From the NCBI RefSeq assembly GCF_022024275.1, contig NZ_CP091804.1, positions 1,816,501-1,880,500 on the forward strand: a stretch of DNA of 64,000 nucleotides, read 5' to 3'. This document shows positions 35,194-44,143 of the stretch, one piece after another. A model generated the notes under the pieces. The model ran no database searches. It had not been told where the DNA came from and saw only the letters and a list, made by a program, of their open reading frames with translations. Made by a program: the position numbers and the translations under genes. Every line of letters begins with the position of its first letter. Within the stretch, counting starts at the first letter, position 1. Origin of the DNA: Sphingopyxis sp. BSN-002 (GTDB lineage Bacteria; Pseudomonadota; Alphaproteobacteria; Sphingomonadales; Sphingomonadaceae).

Positions 35194-35874
35194 TCAGGCG
35201 GCTTCGGCTTCGTCGAGCAGCCAGTTGGGATCGTTGCTGCCAAGCTGGCGACGGAACGTCCAGTGATCGTCGGTCTGCGCGGCATCGCTCATCGAGCCCG
35301 AGATCAGCTTGCCGTCGGCATCGCGCGTGACGGCGCTGATGTCCGCCTGATAGCGCACCGTGATCCGCGCCTCGGTCCGGCTGAGTTCGACCGCGGTGAT
35401 TTTCGCCGAATCGATGCCGATCAGACGGTTATCGAGCTTTTCGCCGCGCTTCTCGCGCGCCTCGATCGCTTCGACAAAGGCTTCGTAGCTGTCGTCGTCG
35501 CACAGGTCGCGGAGCGTATCCCGGTCGCCCGACCAGAAAGCCTCGAGGATCATGCGATAGGCAGCTTCGGCGCCTTCCATGAAGCGCCCGGCGTCGAACT
35601 GCCGGTCGGTCGCGAGCAGCTGGCGCAGCCCGATCTCGGCAGCGGGTTCGTACACAAGCCCGGCGCTGCTCGGCGCGGCCGACTGCGATCCGGACGGTGT
35701 CTCGCTATCGTCGAGACGCACCGGCGCTGTCGGGGAAGCGGCGCGATCGTCGCGGCGCGGCAGGACGGGCTCCTGTTCGTGCCCTGTCCGTTTGCCGAGC
35801 ACCGAATAGAGTCGCATGCCCAGAAAGGCGGCGATCATGGCGAGCAGGACGATCGAAAAAGCAGTCACAGGCAA
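35194..35874 (-). CDS. Tim44-like domain protein
   Basis: 226 residues with one N-terminal membrane anchor (about 4-22, FSIVLLAMIAAFLGMRLY), a variable linker, then a Tim44-like domain from about 75: FMEGAEAAYRMILEAFWSGD, LRDLCDDDSYEAFVEAIEAR and DDHWTFRRQLGSNDPNWLLD. Bacterial relatives (TimA) sit in the inner membrane; their biochemical role is poorly known. TTG 35874 or GTG 35868 could start it. Divergent from secB, upstream of mltA, an order seen widely in alphaproteobacteria. Confidence 0.88.
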   Translation of the reverse strand: MPVTAFSIVLLAMIAAFLGMRLYSVLGKRTGHEQEPVLPRRDDRAASPTAPVRLDDSETPSGSQSAAPSSAGLVYEPAAEIGLRQLLATDRQFDAGRFMEGAEAAYRMILEAFWSGDRDTLRDLCDDDSYEAFVEAIEAREKRGEKLDNRLIGIDSAKITAVELSRTEARITVRYQADISAVTRDADGKLISGSMSDAAQTDDHWTFRRQLGSNDPNWLLDEAEAA

Positions 35875-36098
35875 ATATCCATTGCGGGCAATGATGAAGC
35901 GTCAACCCTAACATAGGGTATAGGCGCTCGCGATTCAAATCACCATGACCGCACGAGCACGGCAGGTCAACGATTCCTGCCCCCGACCGTTCCGTCGGCC
36001 CGCCCATTGTGCTGGCGGTTCGCCGCTGCTAAGCGCCGCGGCAAAGCTCCGCCATACGGCGGAACCGTCCCGATCCGATTTGAATGAAAGCAGACATC

Positions 36099-36614
36099 AT
36101 GGCCGACGAGACCAGCACCGACATCAACACCGCCGCGCTGCCGAACGGCGAAGACACCGGCCCGGCCATCGGCCTGATCTCGCAATATGTGAAGGACCTG
36201 TCGTTCGAAAACCCGAACGCCCCGGCAGTCTATCAGTGGGCGACGGCACCCCAGGTCGACGTGCAGTTCAACATCGGCGCCGACAATGTCGGCGACAACC
36301 TGTATGAAGTTACGTTGAAGATCGACATTTCGTCGAAGTCGGACGAGGGCACCCAGTTCATCGTCGACATCAAATATGCCGGCCTGTTCGGTGTGCGCAA
36401 TGTGCCCGACGACCAGCTTCAGCCTTTCTTCCTCGCCGAAGCGCCGCGCATCCTCTTCCCCTTCGCGCGCCGCGTCGTCGCCGATGTGGTCCGCGACGGC
36501 GGCTTCGCTCCGCTGTTGCTGGAACCGATCGATTTCCACGGCCTGTTCCTGCAGCAGGCGCAGCAGATCCAGGCCGAACAGGCCGGCGAAGTCGCACCGG
36601 TCGGCCAGGCGTAA
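36099..36614 (+). CDS. secB: protein export chaperone SecB
   Basis: 171 residues, the standard alphaproteobacterial length. GLISQYVKDLSFENPNAPAV, PQVDVQFNIGADNVG, FIVDIKYAGLFGVRNVPDD, LAEAPRILFPFARRVVADVV and GGFAPLLLEPIDFHGLF are typical of the tetrameric chaperone that holds preproteins unfolded and hands them to SecA. The start ATG gives MADETSTDI; the acidic N-terminus is normal. A six-base-pair CCGCC/GGCGG hairpin sits about 40 bases before the gene (36048-36063), with no proven role. Confidence 0.96.
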   Translation: MADETSTDINTAALPNGEDTGPAIGLISQYVKDLSFENPNAPAVYQWATAPQVDVQFNIGADNVGDNLYEVTLKIDISSKSDEGTQFIVDIKYAGLFGVRNVPDDQLQPFFLAEAPRILFPFARRVVADVVRDGGFAPLLLEPIDFHGLFLQQAQQIQAEQAGEVAPVGQA

Positions 36615-36641
36615 GCTTCCTTCCGGGGGCAGGCGGAGGGA

Positions 36642-38234
36642 TTGAGCAGCCTCATCAAAAGCGTGGGGACAATCGGCGGCCTGACAATGGTCAGCCGCAT
36701 TTTCGGCTTCGCGCGCGATATGCTGCTCGCCCGCGTGCTCGGCGCGGGACTCGCCGCCGACGCCTTCCAGCTCGCCTTCACGCTTCCCAACACCTTCCGC
36801 CGCCTCTTCGCCGAGGGCGCCTTCTCGGTCGCGTTCGTGCCGATGTACAGCCGCGCGCTGCATGGAGAAGGGGGCGAGGAGGCCGCAGCGAAGTTTGCCG
36901 ACGATGTGCTGTCGGTCTTCCTCTGGGTGCTGCTCGCCTTCTCCGCGATCATGATGATCGTCATGCCGGGGATCGTCTGGATCCTCGCGCGCGACTTTCA
37001 GGAGGTGCCGGGCAAGTTCGACTTTGCGGTGTTTCTCAGCCGCGTCACCTTTCCCTATCTGGCGCTCGTCAGCCTCGTCGCGATGCTCTCGGGACTGCTC
37101 AACGCGCGCTCGCGCTTCGCACCGGGCGCCTTTGCACCGGTTCTGCTCAACATCACCCTGATCGGCGGCATCCTGACCGGCTGGTGGCTGCGCGGCCCCG
37201 GCGGTGACGACCGGATCGTTGCCGAGGCGCTCGCCGCAGCGGTGAGCGTCGCCGGCGTTGTCCAGCTCGCCTATATGTGGTGGGCGGTCCGTCGCGCCGG
37301 ACTGAAGCTCCACTGGCGCCTTCCGAAATTCACGCCCGAGGTGAAACGGCTGGGGATGCTGATCCTGCCGGCGACCTTCGGCGCGGGCATCTATCAGGTC
37401 AGCCAGTTCGTCGACACTTTCTTCGCGACCTCGCTGCCGCAGGGCTCGCTGACCTTGCTCAAGCTCGCCGACCGGCTCAACCAGCTCCCGCTCGGCATCG
37501 TCGGCATCGCACTCGGCACGGCGATCCTGCCGATGCTTTCGCGCCATATCCACAGCGGCGAGGCGGCCGAAGCCCAGCGACTGCAGGCCAATGCGTTCGA
37601 GATCGCAACGCTGCTCACCCTGCCAGCCGCCGCGGCGCTCGCGATCTGTGCTCCTGCTTTCGTCACCGCTTTCTTCGTCGGGGGCAAGTTTACCGAGGCC
37701 GACGGACTGATCATGGCACAGATCGTCGTCGCGCTGATCTGCGGGCTGCCCGCCTATGTGATCGTCAAGATATTGAACCCCGGCTTCTTCGCGCGCGAGG
37801 ACACGCGCACGCCGGTGTGGACCGCGCTCGCCTCGCTGCTCGTCAACATCGCGATCAACCTCTATGTCGTCGAGCGCTATGGTATCGTCGGCTTGGCGGG
37901 CGCGACCGCGGTATCGGCGTCGATCAACTGCCTTTTGCTCTACACCGTGCTCCACCGCCGCGGCTGGTTCCATTTCACCGCGAAGCTCGCGGGCAAGATC
38001 GCACGCCAGCTGGTCGCGGTCGCGGCGATGGCGGCCCTGCTCTGGTATATGATGCCGCTGATGGAACCCTATTATGGCGGCAACGCGTTCGAGCGCATCT
38101 GGTCGCTGTTGATCCTCTGCGGCGCGGGCGGGGCAGTCTTTTTCGCCACCGCGTTCATCGTCGGCGCGCTTGACAAGGATCTGGTCGCCATGCTGACGCG
38201 GCGGCGCGCCAAACCGGCGCCAACCCAGGAGTAA
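36642..38234 (+). CDS. murJ: lipid II flippase MurJ
   Basis: 530 residues, about fourteen membrane helices, MVF/MATE-like fold. Signature GGLTMVSRIFGFARDMLLAR near the start, then RRLFAEGAFSVAFVPMYSRA and SRVTFPYLALVSLVAMLSG, as in MurJ proteins that move the peptidoglycan precursor lipid II to the periplasmic side. Start is a TTG (ATTGAGCAGC) preceded by GGCGGAGGG; no ATG lies before residue 16. trpS starts three bases after its stop, so the two are co-transcribed. Confidence 0.95.
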   Translation: MSSLIKSVGTIGGLTMVSRIFGFARDMLLARVLGAGLAADAFQLAFTLPNTFRRLFAEGAFSVAFVPMYSRALHGEGGEEAAAKFADDVLSVFLWVLLAFSAIMMIVMPGIVWILARDFQEVPGKFDFAVFLSRVTFPYLALVSLVAMLSGLLNARSRFAPGAFAPVLLNITLIGGILTGWWLRGPGGDDRIVAEALAAAVSVAGVVQLAYMWWAVRRAGLKLHWRLPKFTPEVKRLGMLILPATFGAGIYQVSQFVDTFFATSLPQGSLTLLKLADRLNQLPLGIVGIALGTAILPMLSRHIHSGEAAEAQRLQANAFEIATLLTLPAAAALAICAPAFVTAFFVGGKFTEADGLIMAQIVVALICGLPAYVIVKILNPGFFAREDTRTPVWTALASLLVNIAINLYVVERYGIVGLAGATAVSASINCLLLYTVLHRRGWFHFTAKLAGKIARQLVAVAAMAALLWYMMPLMEPYYGGNAFERIWSLLILCGAGGAVFFATAFIVGALDKDLVAMLTRRRAKPAPTQE

Positions 38235-38237
38235 GAC

Positions 38238-39236
38238 ATGCGGACGCTATCGGGCATCCAGCCCACCGGAAATTTGCACCTCGGCAATTATCTGGGCGCG
38301 ATCCGCAACTGGGTGCGCATGCAGGACGATATGCCCGGCGAGAAGCTCTATTTCCTTGCCGACCTCCACGCGATCACGGTCCACAACGACCCCGCCGAGC
38401 TGACCGCGAACACGCGCGAAATGGCGGCGGCGCTGATGGCAGCCGGGATCGACCCCGAAAAGGCGATCCTGTTCAACCAGGCGCGGGTCCCAGCGCACGC
38501 CGAGCTTGCGTGGTTGCTGTTCTGCACAGCGCGCATCGGCTGGCTGAACCGGATGACGCAGTTCAAGGAAAAGTCGGGCAAGAACCGCGAGGGCGCGAGC
38601 GTCGGGCTTTACGCCTATCCGGTGCTGCAGGCTGCCGACGTGCTGCTGTACCAGACGACGCATGTTCCCGTCGGCGACGACCAGAAGCAGCATCTGGAGC
38701 TGGCGCGCGACATCGCGACGAAGTTCAACCTCGACACGGGGACCGAGACCTTCACCCTGCCCGAACCGACGATCCCGCCGACCGCCGCACGGCTCATGAG
38801 CCTGCGCGACGGCAGCGCCAAGATGTCGAAGTCGGACCCGAGCGATATGAGCCGGATCAATCTGGTCGACGATGCCGACACGATCATGGCGAAGATCCGC
38901 AAGGCAAAGACCGATGCCGAGCCGCTGCCGTCCGAGGCAGCCGGCCTCGAAGGGCGCGCCGAAGCGAAGAATCTCGTCTCGATCTATGCCGCGATGGCCG
39001 ACGAAAGCGTCGATCAGGTGCTCGCACGCTTCGCGGGGCAGGGCTTCGGCGCATTCAAACCGGCGCTCGGCGAACTGCTTGTCGAGACGCTCCGCCCGAT
39101 CGCAAACCGGCTGAACGAGCTCAAGGCCGATCCGGCGGCGATCGACGCCGCGCTGGAAGCCGGCGCCGCCCGCGCCGCGGCGCTGGCGAAACCGACCCTC
39201 GACGCGGCCTATGCAGCGCTGGGGCTTTGCCGTTAA
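38238..39236 (+). CDS. trpS: tryptophanyl-tRNA synthetase
   Basis: 332-residue class I synthetase charging tRNA-Trp. [18 protein letters not shown] holds the HIGH-type motif (HLGN), [20 protein letters not shown] and [18 protein letters not shown] belong to the Trp-binding core, and [14 protein letters not shown] near residue 194 is the KMSKS loop. Length is typical. The GTAAG-ACATG junction with murJ leaves three bases between the genes. Confidence 0.97.
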   Translation: MRTLSGIQPTGNLHLGNYLGAIRNWVRMQDDMPGEKLYFLADLHAITVHNDPAELTANTREMAAALMAAGIDPEKAILFNQARVPAHAELAWLLFCTARIGWLNRMTQFKEKSGKNREGASVGLYAYPVLQAADVLLYQTTHVPVGDDQKQHLELARDIATKFNLDTGTETFTLPEPTIPPTAARLMSLRDGSAKMSKSDPSDMSRINLVDDADTIMAKIRKAKTDAEPLPSEAAGLEGRAEAKNLVSIYAAMADESVDQVLARFAGQGFGAFKPALGELLVETLRPIANRLNELKADPAAIDAALEAGAARAAALAKPTLDAAYAALGLCR

Positions 39237-39399
39237 GCCTTCGCCCTGGGTCAGAAATCTTGTTTATCGGTGCCGTCTTTCCCATATCGGGGGAGTGGAA
39301 CCGTCGTGCGACGAAGCGGGTTCAACCAAGGTTAAGTCGCTTCGGCCTAGTCATGATATAAACGGCGGTGCGTGCCGATCCGAATCACGGAGCAAGACT

Positions 39400-40092
39400 A
39401 TGAGCAAGATCACCTTCAAGCAGCTCGGCCTCGGCGCCCTGGCGGGCGCTGCGCTGGCGCTGGCGGGCTGCGCGACCCCGTTCAAGGCCGACGTCGCGCG
39501 CTTCCAGACGCAGCTTCCGGCGCCGCAGGGCCAGAGCTTTGCGATTGAGGCGGGCAACCCCGCGCTGCAGGGCGGCATCGAGTTCGGCCAGTACGCCAAT
39601 CTCGTCGCGGGCGAGCTCACGCGCTACGGCTATCGCCCCGCTGCGAGCGGAGAGCGTGCCGACCTGATCGTCCGCATGGACTATGGCGTCGACAAGGGCC
39701 GCGAGCGGGTCGTTTCGACCCCCGGTTTCGATCCGTGGTATGGCGGTTATTACGGCCGCGGCTTCTATCGCCCGGTGGTCGTGACCGGCCGCGGCGGCCG
39801 CCGCTATGTCTACGGCTATCGCGATCCCTTCCTGTGGGGCGGCGGCTTCGGCCCGGGCTGGGGCGGCTATAACGACGTCAGCAGCTACACCGTCTATACG
39901 AGCGGCCTGAACCTGCAGATCAACCGTGCCGCAGACGGCTCGCGCCTGTTCGAGGGCCATGCCGAGGCGCAGTCGCGCGACAATAATCTGCAGACCATCG
40001 TTCCCAACCTCGTCGAGGCGATGTTCACGGGCTTCCCGGGCAATTCGGGCGAACGGGTGCGCATCACGGTGGCGCCGCCCGAAAAGGGCTGA
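39400..40092 (+). CDS. DUF4136 family lipoprotein
   Basis: 230 residues. Lipoprotein signal with lipobox ALALAGC at about residues 18-24, so likely anchored to a membrane facing the periplasm. The body is a DUF4136-type domain: PFKADVARFQTQLPAPQGQS, VAGELTRYGYRPAASGERAD, LIVRMDYGVDKGRE, an Arg/Tyr/Gly-rich central loop (about 115-160) and NLQTIVPNLVEAMFTGFPGN. Function is unknown. CGGAGCAAGACT precedes the ATG. A TATAAA hexamer lies 38-43 bases upstream but its -35 partner is weak. A bidirectional terminator follows. Confidence 0.85.
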   Translation: MSKITFKQLGLGALAGAALALAGCATPFKADVARFQTQLPAPQGQSFAIEAGNPALQGGIEFGQYANLVAGELTRYGYRPAASGERADLIVRMDYGVDKGRERVVSTPGFDPWYGGYYGRGFYRPVVVTGRGGRRYVYGYRDPFLWGGGFGPGWGGYNDVSSYTVYTSGLNLQINRAADGSRLFEGHAEAQSRDNNLQTIVPNLVEAMFTGFPGNSGERVRITVAPPEKG

Positions 40093-40112
40093 GCGCCCCT
40101 CCAGAGCCAAGC

Positions 40113-40150
40113 AAAAGGCCCGCCATCCCCATCGGACGGCGGGCCTTTTT
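40113..40150. terminator. bidirectional intrinsic terminator
   Basis: AAAAGGCCCGCC (40113-40124) pairs with GGCGGGCCTTTT (from 40138) and is followed by a T run on the plus strand; the A run gives a T run on the minus strand. It lies between the convergent DUF4136 lipoprotein gene and dnaA, ending 45 bases from the dnaA stop. Confidence 0.9.
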
Positions 40151-40194
40151 GTCTGTGCAAAACCCCGGGGACAAGCCCGGGATAAATCTGTGGA

Positions 40195-41553
40195 TCAGCT
40201 GTTGAGACTGCGCCGGATCGCCGCGATCTCGGCATCGAGTTCGCTGTCGGCGACGCGCAGCGCCTCGACCGTGCGCACCGCGTGAATCACCGTCGAATGA
40301 TCGCGTCCACCGAAGCGACGGCCGATTTCGGGGTAGGAACGCGGCGTGAGTTCCTTTGCCAGATACATCGCGACCTGGCGCGGACGCGCAACGGCGCGGA
40401 CACGGCGCTTGGATGCCATTTCCGACTTGTCGAGCCGGTAATGGGCACAGACCGCACGCTGGATCTCGTCGATCGTGATCCGCGGGCGCGCGCTGCGGAC
40501 ATTCTCGGCCAGCCGGTCCTCGGCAAGCGCGAGATCGACCGTGGTCCCGGTGAGCGCGGCGTAGGCGAGCAGCTTGTTGAGCGCGCCCTCAAGCTCGCGG
40601 ATATTGCGCGTGAAATGCTTGACCAGATAAGCGACGACATTGTCGGGCACCTCGACCATCGGCATCGCGGCGAGCCGCTGGCGGATGATGCGTTCGCGCA
40701 GATCATCCTCGGGCGCTTCGATATCGGCGACGAGCCCGCCCGACAGTCGCGACAGCAGCCGCGCCTCGACCCCGTCGAGCATCGCCGGCGGACGGTCGGC
40801 GGTGACGACCAGGCGCTTGCCCGCAGTCATCAGGTCGTCGATCGTGTGGAGCAGTTCTTCCTGCGTCGAATTCTTGCCGATCACGAATTGCAGGTCGTCG
40901 AGCAGCAGCAGGTCGGCGGCGCGCAGCCGCGCCTTGAACGCCATCATGTCGCCGCCGCGCATCGCGCCGACGAATTCGAGCATGAACTTCTCGGCCGACA
41001 TCAGGATGATGTTGGCGGTCGGATGCGCCGCGGCATAATCCTGTGCGATCGCCTGGAGCAGGTGCGTCTTGCCCTGGCCGGTGCCCGAGCAGAGATAGAG
41101 CGGATTGAACTGCGGAGCCTCGACCATCGCCATCCGGCGTGCCGCGTTGGCTGCGAGGATGTTCGAGCGCGCGACGACGAAACGCTCAAACGACAGCCGC
41201 GGATCGAAACCGAGCAGTGCCGGGTTAGCCGCCGGCCGGGGAACCTCGAAGGCAGGCAGCGGCTGCGCCGACAGCGCCGTGGCCCGCTCTGCTGATGCAG
41301 CGCCACCGCGTACAGTCACCCCCCGCACATCGGGCAGATGCTGGCGCCATGCGAGTTCGAGCCGATCGCCGAAGCGTTCGTTGATCCAGTTTGCCGAAAA
41401 GCGGCTTGCCGTCTCGAGCGTGACGACGCCCGACAGCGAACAATAGTCGGCGAAGCGGACGGGTTTCAGCCAGTGATCGAAGGTGCGTGCGCCAAGGTCA
41501 CGGCGGAGCCCTTCGGCGACGCGCGGCCAGAGCGCAGCGGCATCGCCGCTCAC
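40195..41553 (-). CDS. dnaA: chromosomal replication initiator protein DnaA
   Basis: 452 residues. N-terminal domain I begins GDAAALWPRVAEGLRRDLG and includes FDHWLKPVRFADYC; the AAA+ core has Walker A SGTGQGKTHLLQAIA near residue 156, Walker B LLLLDDLQFV, and LLSRLSGGLVADIEAPEDD; the C-terminal DNA-binding domain has GRRFGGRDHSTVIHAVRTVE. DnaA opens the origin in its ATP form. The GTG at 41553 was chosen because GGGAG stands seven bases before it and conserved sequence follows; an ATG at 41598 would add a poor N-terminal extension. It is downstream of rpsT, the usual alphaproteobacterial order. Confidence 0.96.
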   Translation of the reverse strand: MSGDAAALWPRVAEGLRRDLGARTFDHWLKPVRFADYCSLSGVVTLETASRFSANWINERFGDRLELAWRQHLPDVRGVTVRGGAASAERATALSAQPLPAFEVPRPAANPALLGFDPRLSFERFVVARSNILAANAARRMAMVEAPQFNPLYLCSGTGQGKTHLLQAIAQDYAAAHPTANIILMSAEKFMLEFVGAMRGGDMMAFKARLRAADLLLLDDLQFVIGKNSTQEELLHTIDDLMTAGKRLVVTADRPPAMLDGVEARLLSRLSGGLVADIEAPEDDLRERIIRQRLAAMPMVEVPDNVVAYLVKHFTRNIRELEGALNKLLAYAALTGTTVDLALAEDRLAENVRSARPRITIDEIQRAVCAHYRLDKSEMASKRRVRAVARPRQVAMYLAKELTPRSYPEIGRRFGGRDHSTVIHAVRTVEALRVADSELDAEIAAIRRSLNS

Positions 41554-41987
41554 AACCCTGCTCCCTGCATCAAAACCATGCCGATCCCCGCTTTGCATCA
41601 CGCCGTGTCGCCCCCTGTCGTCCCCCGTCCGATCCTTCGCGGCGACCGCTGCACACGCCGATCCGTCGAGCCTGTGCGAAGGCACAGCCATCCTGTCCCG
41701 GACAAAGCATCCGAAAGAGCGCGAATCATGTCGATGTGGCGGCCGCAGGCGAAGGCCGACGACACCTCTGTCTAGGCAGGGCGCGCCGAGTCGATCAAGA
41801 CCACGACGTGTAAAAATACTGAAATAAAAATCTTGACTCGTACGGGGGGCTGGAAACGCGTTAGGCGCAGTTTTTCGCCATATTTTTCAATATTTTACTC
41901 GCGGATCAAATTGTGACGTCAGCGAATCGCAGTAAATCCGTCACTTACCGCGATGCAACACAACTGCCACCGCAGAGTCACAAACGA
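41554..41987. other. untranslated region upstream of dnaA
   Basis: About 430 bases without a convincing gene, AT-rich between about 41810 and 41910 in contrast to the rest of the window. It contains GANTC sites (the CcrM target in alphaproteobacteria) at 41788-41792, 41835-41839 and 41975-41979, a palindromic TGACGTCA at 41914-41921 and a candidate dnaA promoter. No consensus DnaA box (TTATCCACA) was found, so I do not call it an origin. Confidence 0.55.
41769..41798 (-). promoter_or_regulatory. candidate dnaA promoter with GANTC in the spacer
   Basis: Read on the minus strand, TTGATC (41798-41793) and TAGACA (41774-41769) are separated by 18 bases, and a GANTC site touches the -35 hexamer. 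This would give a dnaA leader of about 210 bases. Hexamer matches are moderate, so this is only a candidate. Confidence 0.35.
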
Positions 41988-42040
41988 GGGCACAAAAAAA
42001 GACCCGCAGGCCTTTGAGCCGCGGGTCCTTTTTTGTGCCC
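41988..42040 (-). terminator. strong terminator of rpsT
   Basis: Two 20-base arms (41988-42007 and 42021-42040) pair with a single A-C mismatch: a GC-rich inner stem GACCCGC/GCGGGTC carrying runs of A and T outside, closed by GGGCAC/GTGCCC. On the minus strand the inner hairpin is followed by seven T, a classical intrinsic terminator 17 bases after the rpsT stop. The outer part makes it nearly symmetric, so it should also stop plus-strand transcription. Confidence 0.92.
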
Positions 42041-42057
42041 ATTCGGGACAATCGCCG

Positions 42058-42321
42058 TTAGGCGATCGCGTTCACGCTCTTGGTCAGGCGTGCATACTTG
42101 CGAGCAACCGTATTCTTGTGCAGCACGCCCTTGGCAACGCCGCGCGCCATTTCGGGCTGAGCGGCCTTCAGCGCGGTCGCCGCGGCGTCCTTGTCGCCCG
42201 AAGCGACGGCGGCTTCGACCTTCTTCACCAGCGTGCGGATGCGCGAGACGCGATTCTTGTTCACGGTGGCACGCGCCTGGTTGCGGCGGATGCGCTTCTT
42301 TGCCTGCGGCGTATTGGCCAT
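42058..42321 (-). CDS. rpsT: 30S ribosomal protein S20
   Basis: 87 residues, basic and helical: [40 protein letters not shown], then [20 protein letters not shown] and [11 protein letters not shown]. This is normal S20 sequence and length, a primary binding protein of the small subunit. GAGGAATTT before the ATG fixes the start; an upstream in-frame ATG would add non-conserved residues. Its own promoter lies about 140 bases upstream, giving a leader of roughly 130 bases with GC-rich inverted repeats. Confidence 0.97.
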   Translation of the reverse strand: MANTPQAKKRIRRNQARATVNKNRVSRIRTLVKKVEAAVASGDKDAAATALKAAQPEMARGVAKGVLHKNTVARKYARLTKSVNAIA

Positions 42322-42456
42322 AAATTCCTCTAGTCTTTCAAACGGTCTACATGGTCGGAGCACAGCCTCAGCGGAGCAGCCGAATCGCGCAGATGCAGCG
42401 AATCAATGTCCGGATGCGGCCGGTTCCGGACGCCCGGACCCTGCTCGAAGGGTGCG

Positions 42457-42485
42457 CCCATAGCCAGATTGCCCCCGCTGGTCAA
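42457..42485 (-). promoter_or_regulatory. rpsT promoter
   Basis: On the minus strand TTGACC (42485-42480), 17-base spacer, TATGGG (42462-42457). It lies between the mutM stop and rpsT and predicts a transcription start near 42450. Confidence 0.55.
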
Positions 42486-42499
42486 CCGGGAAACCGCCC

Positions 42500-43312
42500 C
42501 TAACGCTGGCATTTCGGGCAGTAAAAGGTCGATCGCCCGCTTTGCACAGCGCGCACGATCGTCCCGCCGCATTCGCAGGCCTCTCCCTCGCGCCCGTAGA
42601 CTCGCCAGTCCTTCGCGAAATAGCCAAGGTCGCCTTCGGGACTGAGGAAATCGCGCAGGGTCGATCCGCCGGCCGCGATCGCCGCGGTCAGCACATCCTT
42701 GATCGCGGGCACCAGCGCGGCGAGCTTCGCCTTCGGAACGTCGGCCGCAGGCTTCAGCGGCGAAATCTTCGCCATGTTGAGCGCCTCACAGACATAGATA
42801 TTGCCGAGCCCCGCGACGACCGTCTGGTCCAGCAGCATCGCCTTGATCGGCGCGCGGCGTCCGGCGAGCGCCTTCGCGAGATAGGCGGCATCAAACTCGC
42901 CCGACAGCGGCTCCGGACCGAGCGTCACGAAAGCCGGGAACAGCGCCAGCGGATCGCCGCTCACCAGATCCACCGATCCGAATCGCCGCGGATCATGCAG
43001 GAACAGCCGGTGACCCGCCCCGGTTTCAAGCAGCAGATGGTCGTGCTTCCCCGCCTCGCCGCCCTCGGTCCGCCAGCGCCCCGACATGCCGAGGTGGAAG
43101 ATCATATGATCGTCGCGGTCGGTCGACACGATGCCATATTTGGCGCGGCGCGACAGGCCGGTGACCGTCGCGCCGGTCAACCGCTGGGCAAGATCGGCGG
43201 GAAACGGGCGGCGCAGGTCCGGACGAAAGGTGGTGACCGTAGTCAGCCGCTGCCCTTCAAGGAAAGGCGCAAGACCGCGGACGGTGGTTTCGACTTCAGG
43301 TAGCTCGGGCAT
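42500..43312 (-). CDS. mutM: formamidopyrimidine-DNA glycosylase
   Basis: 270-residue base-excision repair enzyme that removes 8-oxoguanine and other oxidised purines and nicks the site. The N-terminal catalytic Pro-Glu is present (MPELPEVETTVRGL), with FHLGMSGRWR and HDPRRFGSVDLV in the barrel, DQTVVAGLGNIYVCEALN in the helix-two-turn-helix, and a C-terminal zinc finger CECGG...FYCPKCQR with four Cys. Complete and intact. It is upstream of rpsT-dnaA and divergent from ubiE by 93 bases. Confidence 0.96.
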   Translation of the reverse strand: MPELPEVETTVRGLAPFLEGQRLTTVTTFRPDLRRPFPADLAQRLTGATVTGLSRRAKYGIVSTDRDDHMIFHLGMSGRWRTEGGEAGKHDHLLLETGAGHRLFLHDPRRFGSVDLVSGDPLALFPAFVTLGPEPLSGEFDAAYLAKALAGRRAPIKAMLLDQTVVAGLGNIYVCEALNMAKISPLKPAADVPKAKLAALVPAIKDVLTAAIAAGGSTLRDFLSPEGDLGYFAKDWRVYGREGEACECGGTIVRAVQSGRSTFYCPKCQR

Positions 43313-43405
43313 GTCGCGTTCGGGCTACGCGCCATTTGCGCGCGCGACAAGGCCTCGCTAAAGGCCGACGCAACAGACCCATCTCCCCGCAAAGGCGCAC
43401 GTCCC

Positions 43406-44143
43406 ATGCCCACCCCCGACACCGTCAGCTTCGGTTATGAGCAAGTCCCGGCGGGCGAGAAGACCGCGATGGTCGGTGAGGTGTTCAGCCGCGTCGCGCG
43501 CAAGTACGATATCATGAACGATGCGATGTCGGGCGGCATGCACCGACTGTGGAAGGACCGCTTCGTGCGCCGCGTGAAGCCGCGCGAGGGCGAGACGATC
43601 CTCGACATGGCGGGCGGCACCGGCGACATCGCCTTTCGCATGGAGCGCTCGGGCGCCCGCATCACCGTCGCCGACATCAACCCCGACATGCTGGGCGTCG
43701 GGGTCGAGCGCGCGGCCGAGCGCGGCATCGATACGCTCGTCTGGTCCGAACAGAATGCCGAGAAGCTGACCTTCCCCGACCAGTTTTTCGACGCCTATAC
43801 GATCGCCTTCGGCATTCGGAACGTCACCGACATTCCCGCGGCGCTGAAGGAAGCGCACCGGGTGCTCCGCTATGGCGGACGTTTCTTCTGCCTCGAATTT
43901 TCGACCAACGAATGGCCCGGCTTCGCGCAGGCCTATGACGCCTATTCGCATCATCTGGTGCCGAAGCTCGGCAAGCTGATCGCCGACGACGAGGACAGCT
44001 ATCGCTATCTGATCGAATCGATCCGCCGTTTCCCGCCGATGCCCGAATTCGCGCGCATGATCCGCGAAGCCGGCTTCACCGCGGTAAAGGTCGAACCGAT
44101 CATGGGCGGACTCGTCGCGATCCACAGCGGGTGGAAAGCTTGA
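43406..44143 (+). CDS. ubiE: demethylmenaquinone/2-polyprenyl-methoxybenzoquinol methyltransferase
   Basis: 245-residue SAM-dependent C-methyltransferase of ubiquinone synthesis. Conserved parts: VSFGYEQVPAGEKTAMVGEV, FSRVARKYDIMNDAMSGGMH, the SAM loop LDMAGGTGDIAFRM, AFGIRNVTDIPAALKEAHRV and FFCLEFSTNEWPGF, and near the end IRRFPPMPEFARMIREAGF. It matches UbiE along its length. Its stop overlaps the ubiB start, so the two quinone genes are coupled. Confidence 0.95.
   Translation: MPTPDTVSFGYEQVPAGEKTAMVGEVFSRVARKYDIMNDAMSGGMHRLWKDRFVRRVKPREGETILDMAGGTGDIAFRMERSGARITVADINPDMLGVGVERAAERGIDTLVWSEQNAEKLTFPDQFFDAYTIAFGIRNVTDIPAALKEAHRVLRYGGRFFCLEFSTNEWPGFAQAYDAYSHHLVPKLGKLIADDEDSYRYLIESIRRFPPMPEFARMIREAGFTAVKVEPIMGGLVAIHSGWKA

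Noticed and set aside
40185..40198. TGTGGATCA near the end of dnaA, one mismatch from a DnaA box
   Set aside because: Single isolated match in a 3' region with no further boxes or AT-rich unwinding element; chance is sufficient.
41554..41987. Replication origin next to dnaA
   Set aside because: AT-rich and near dnaA, but no consensus DnaA boxes seen; alphaproteobacterial origins are often elsewhere.
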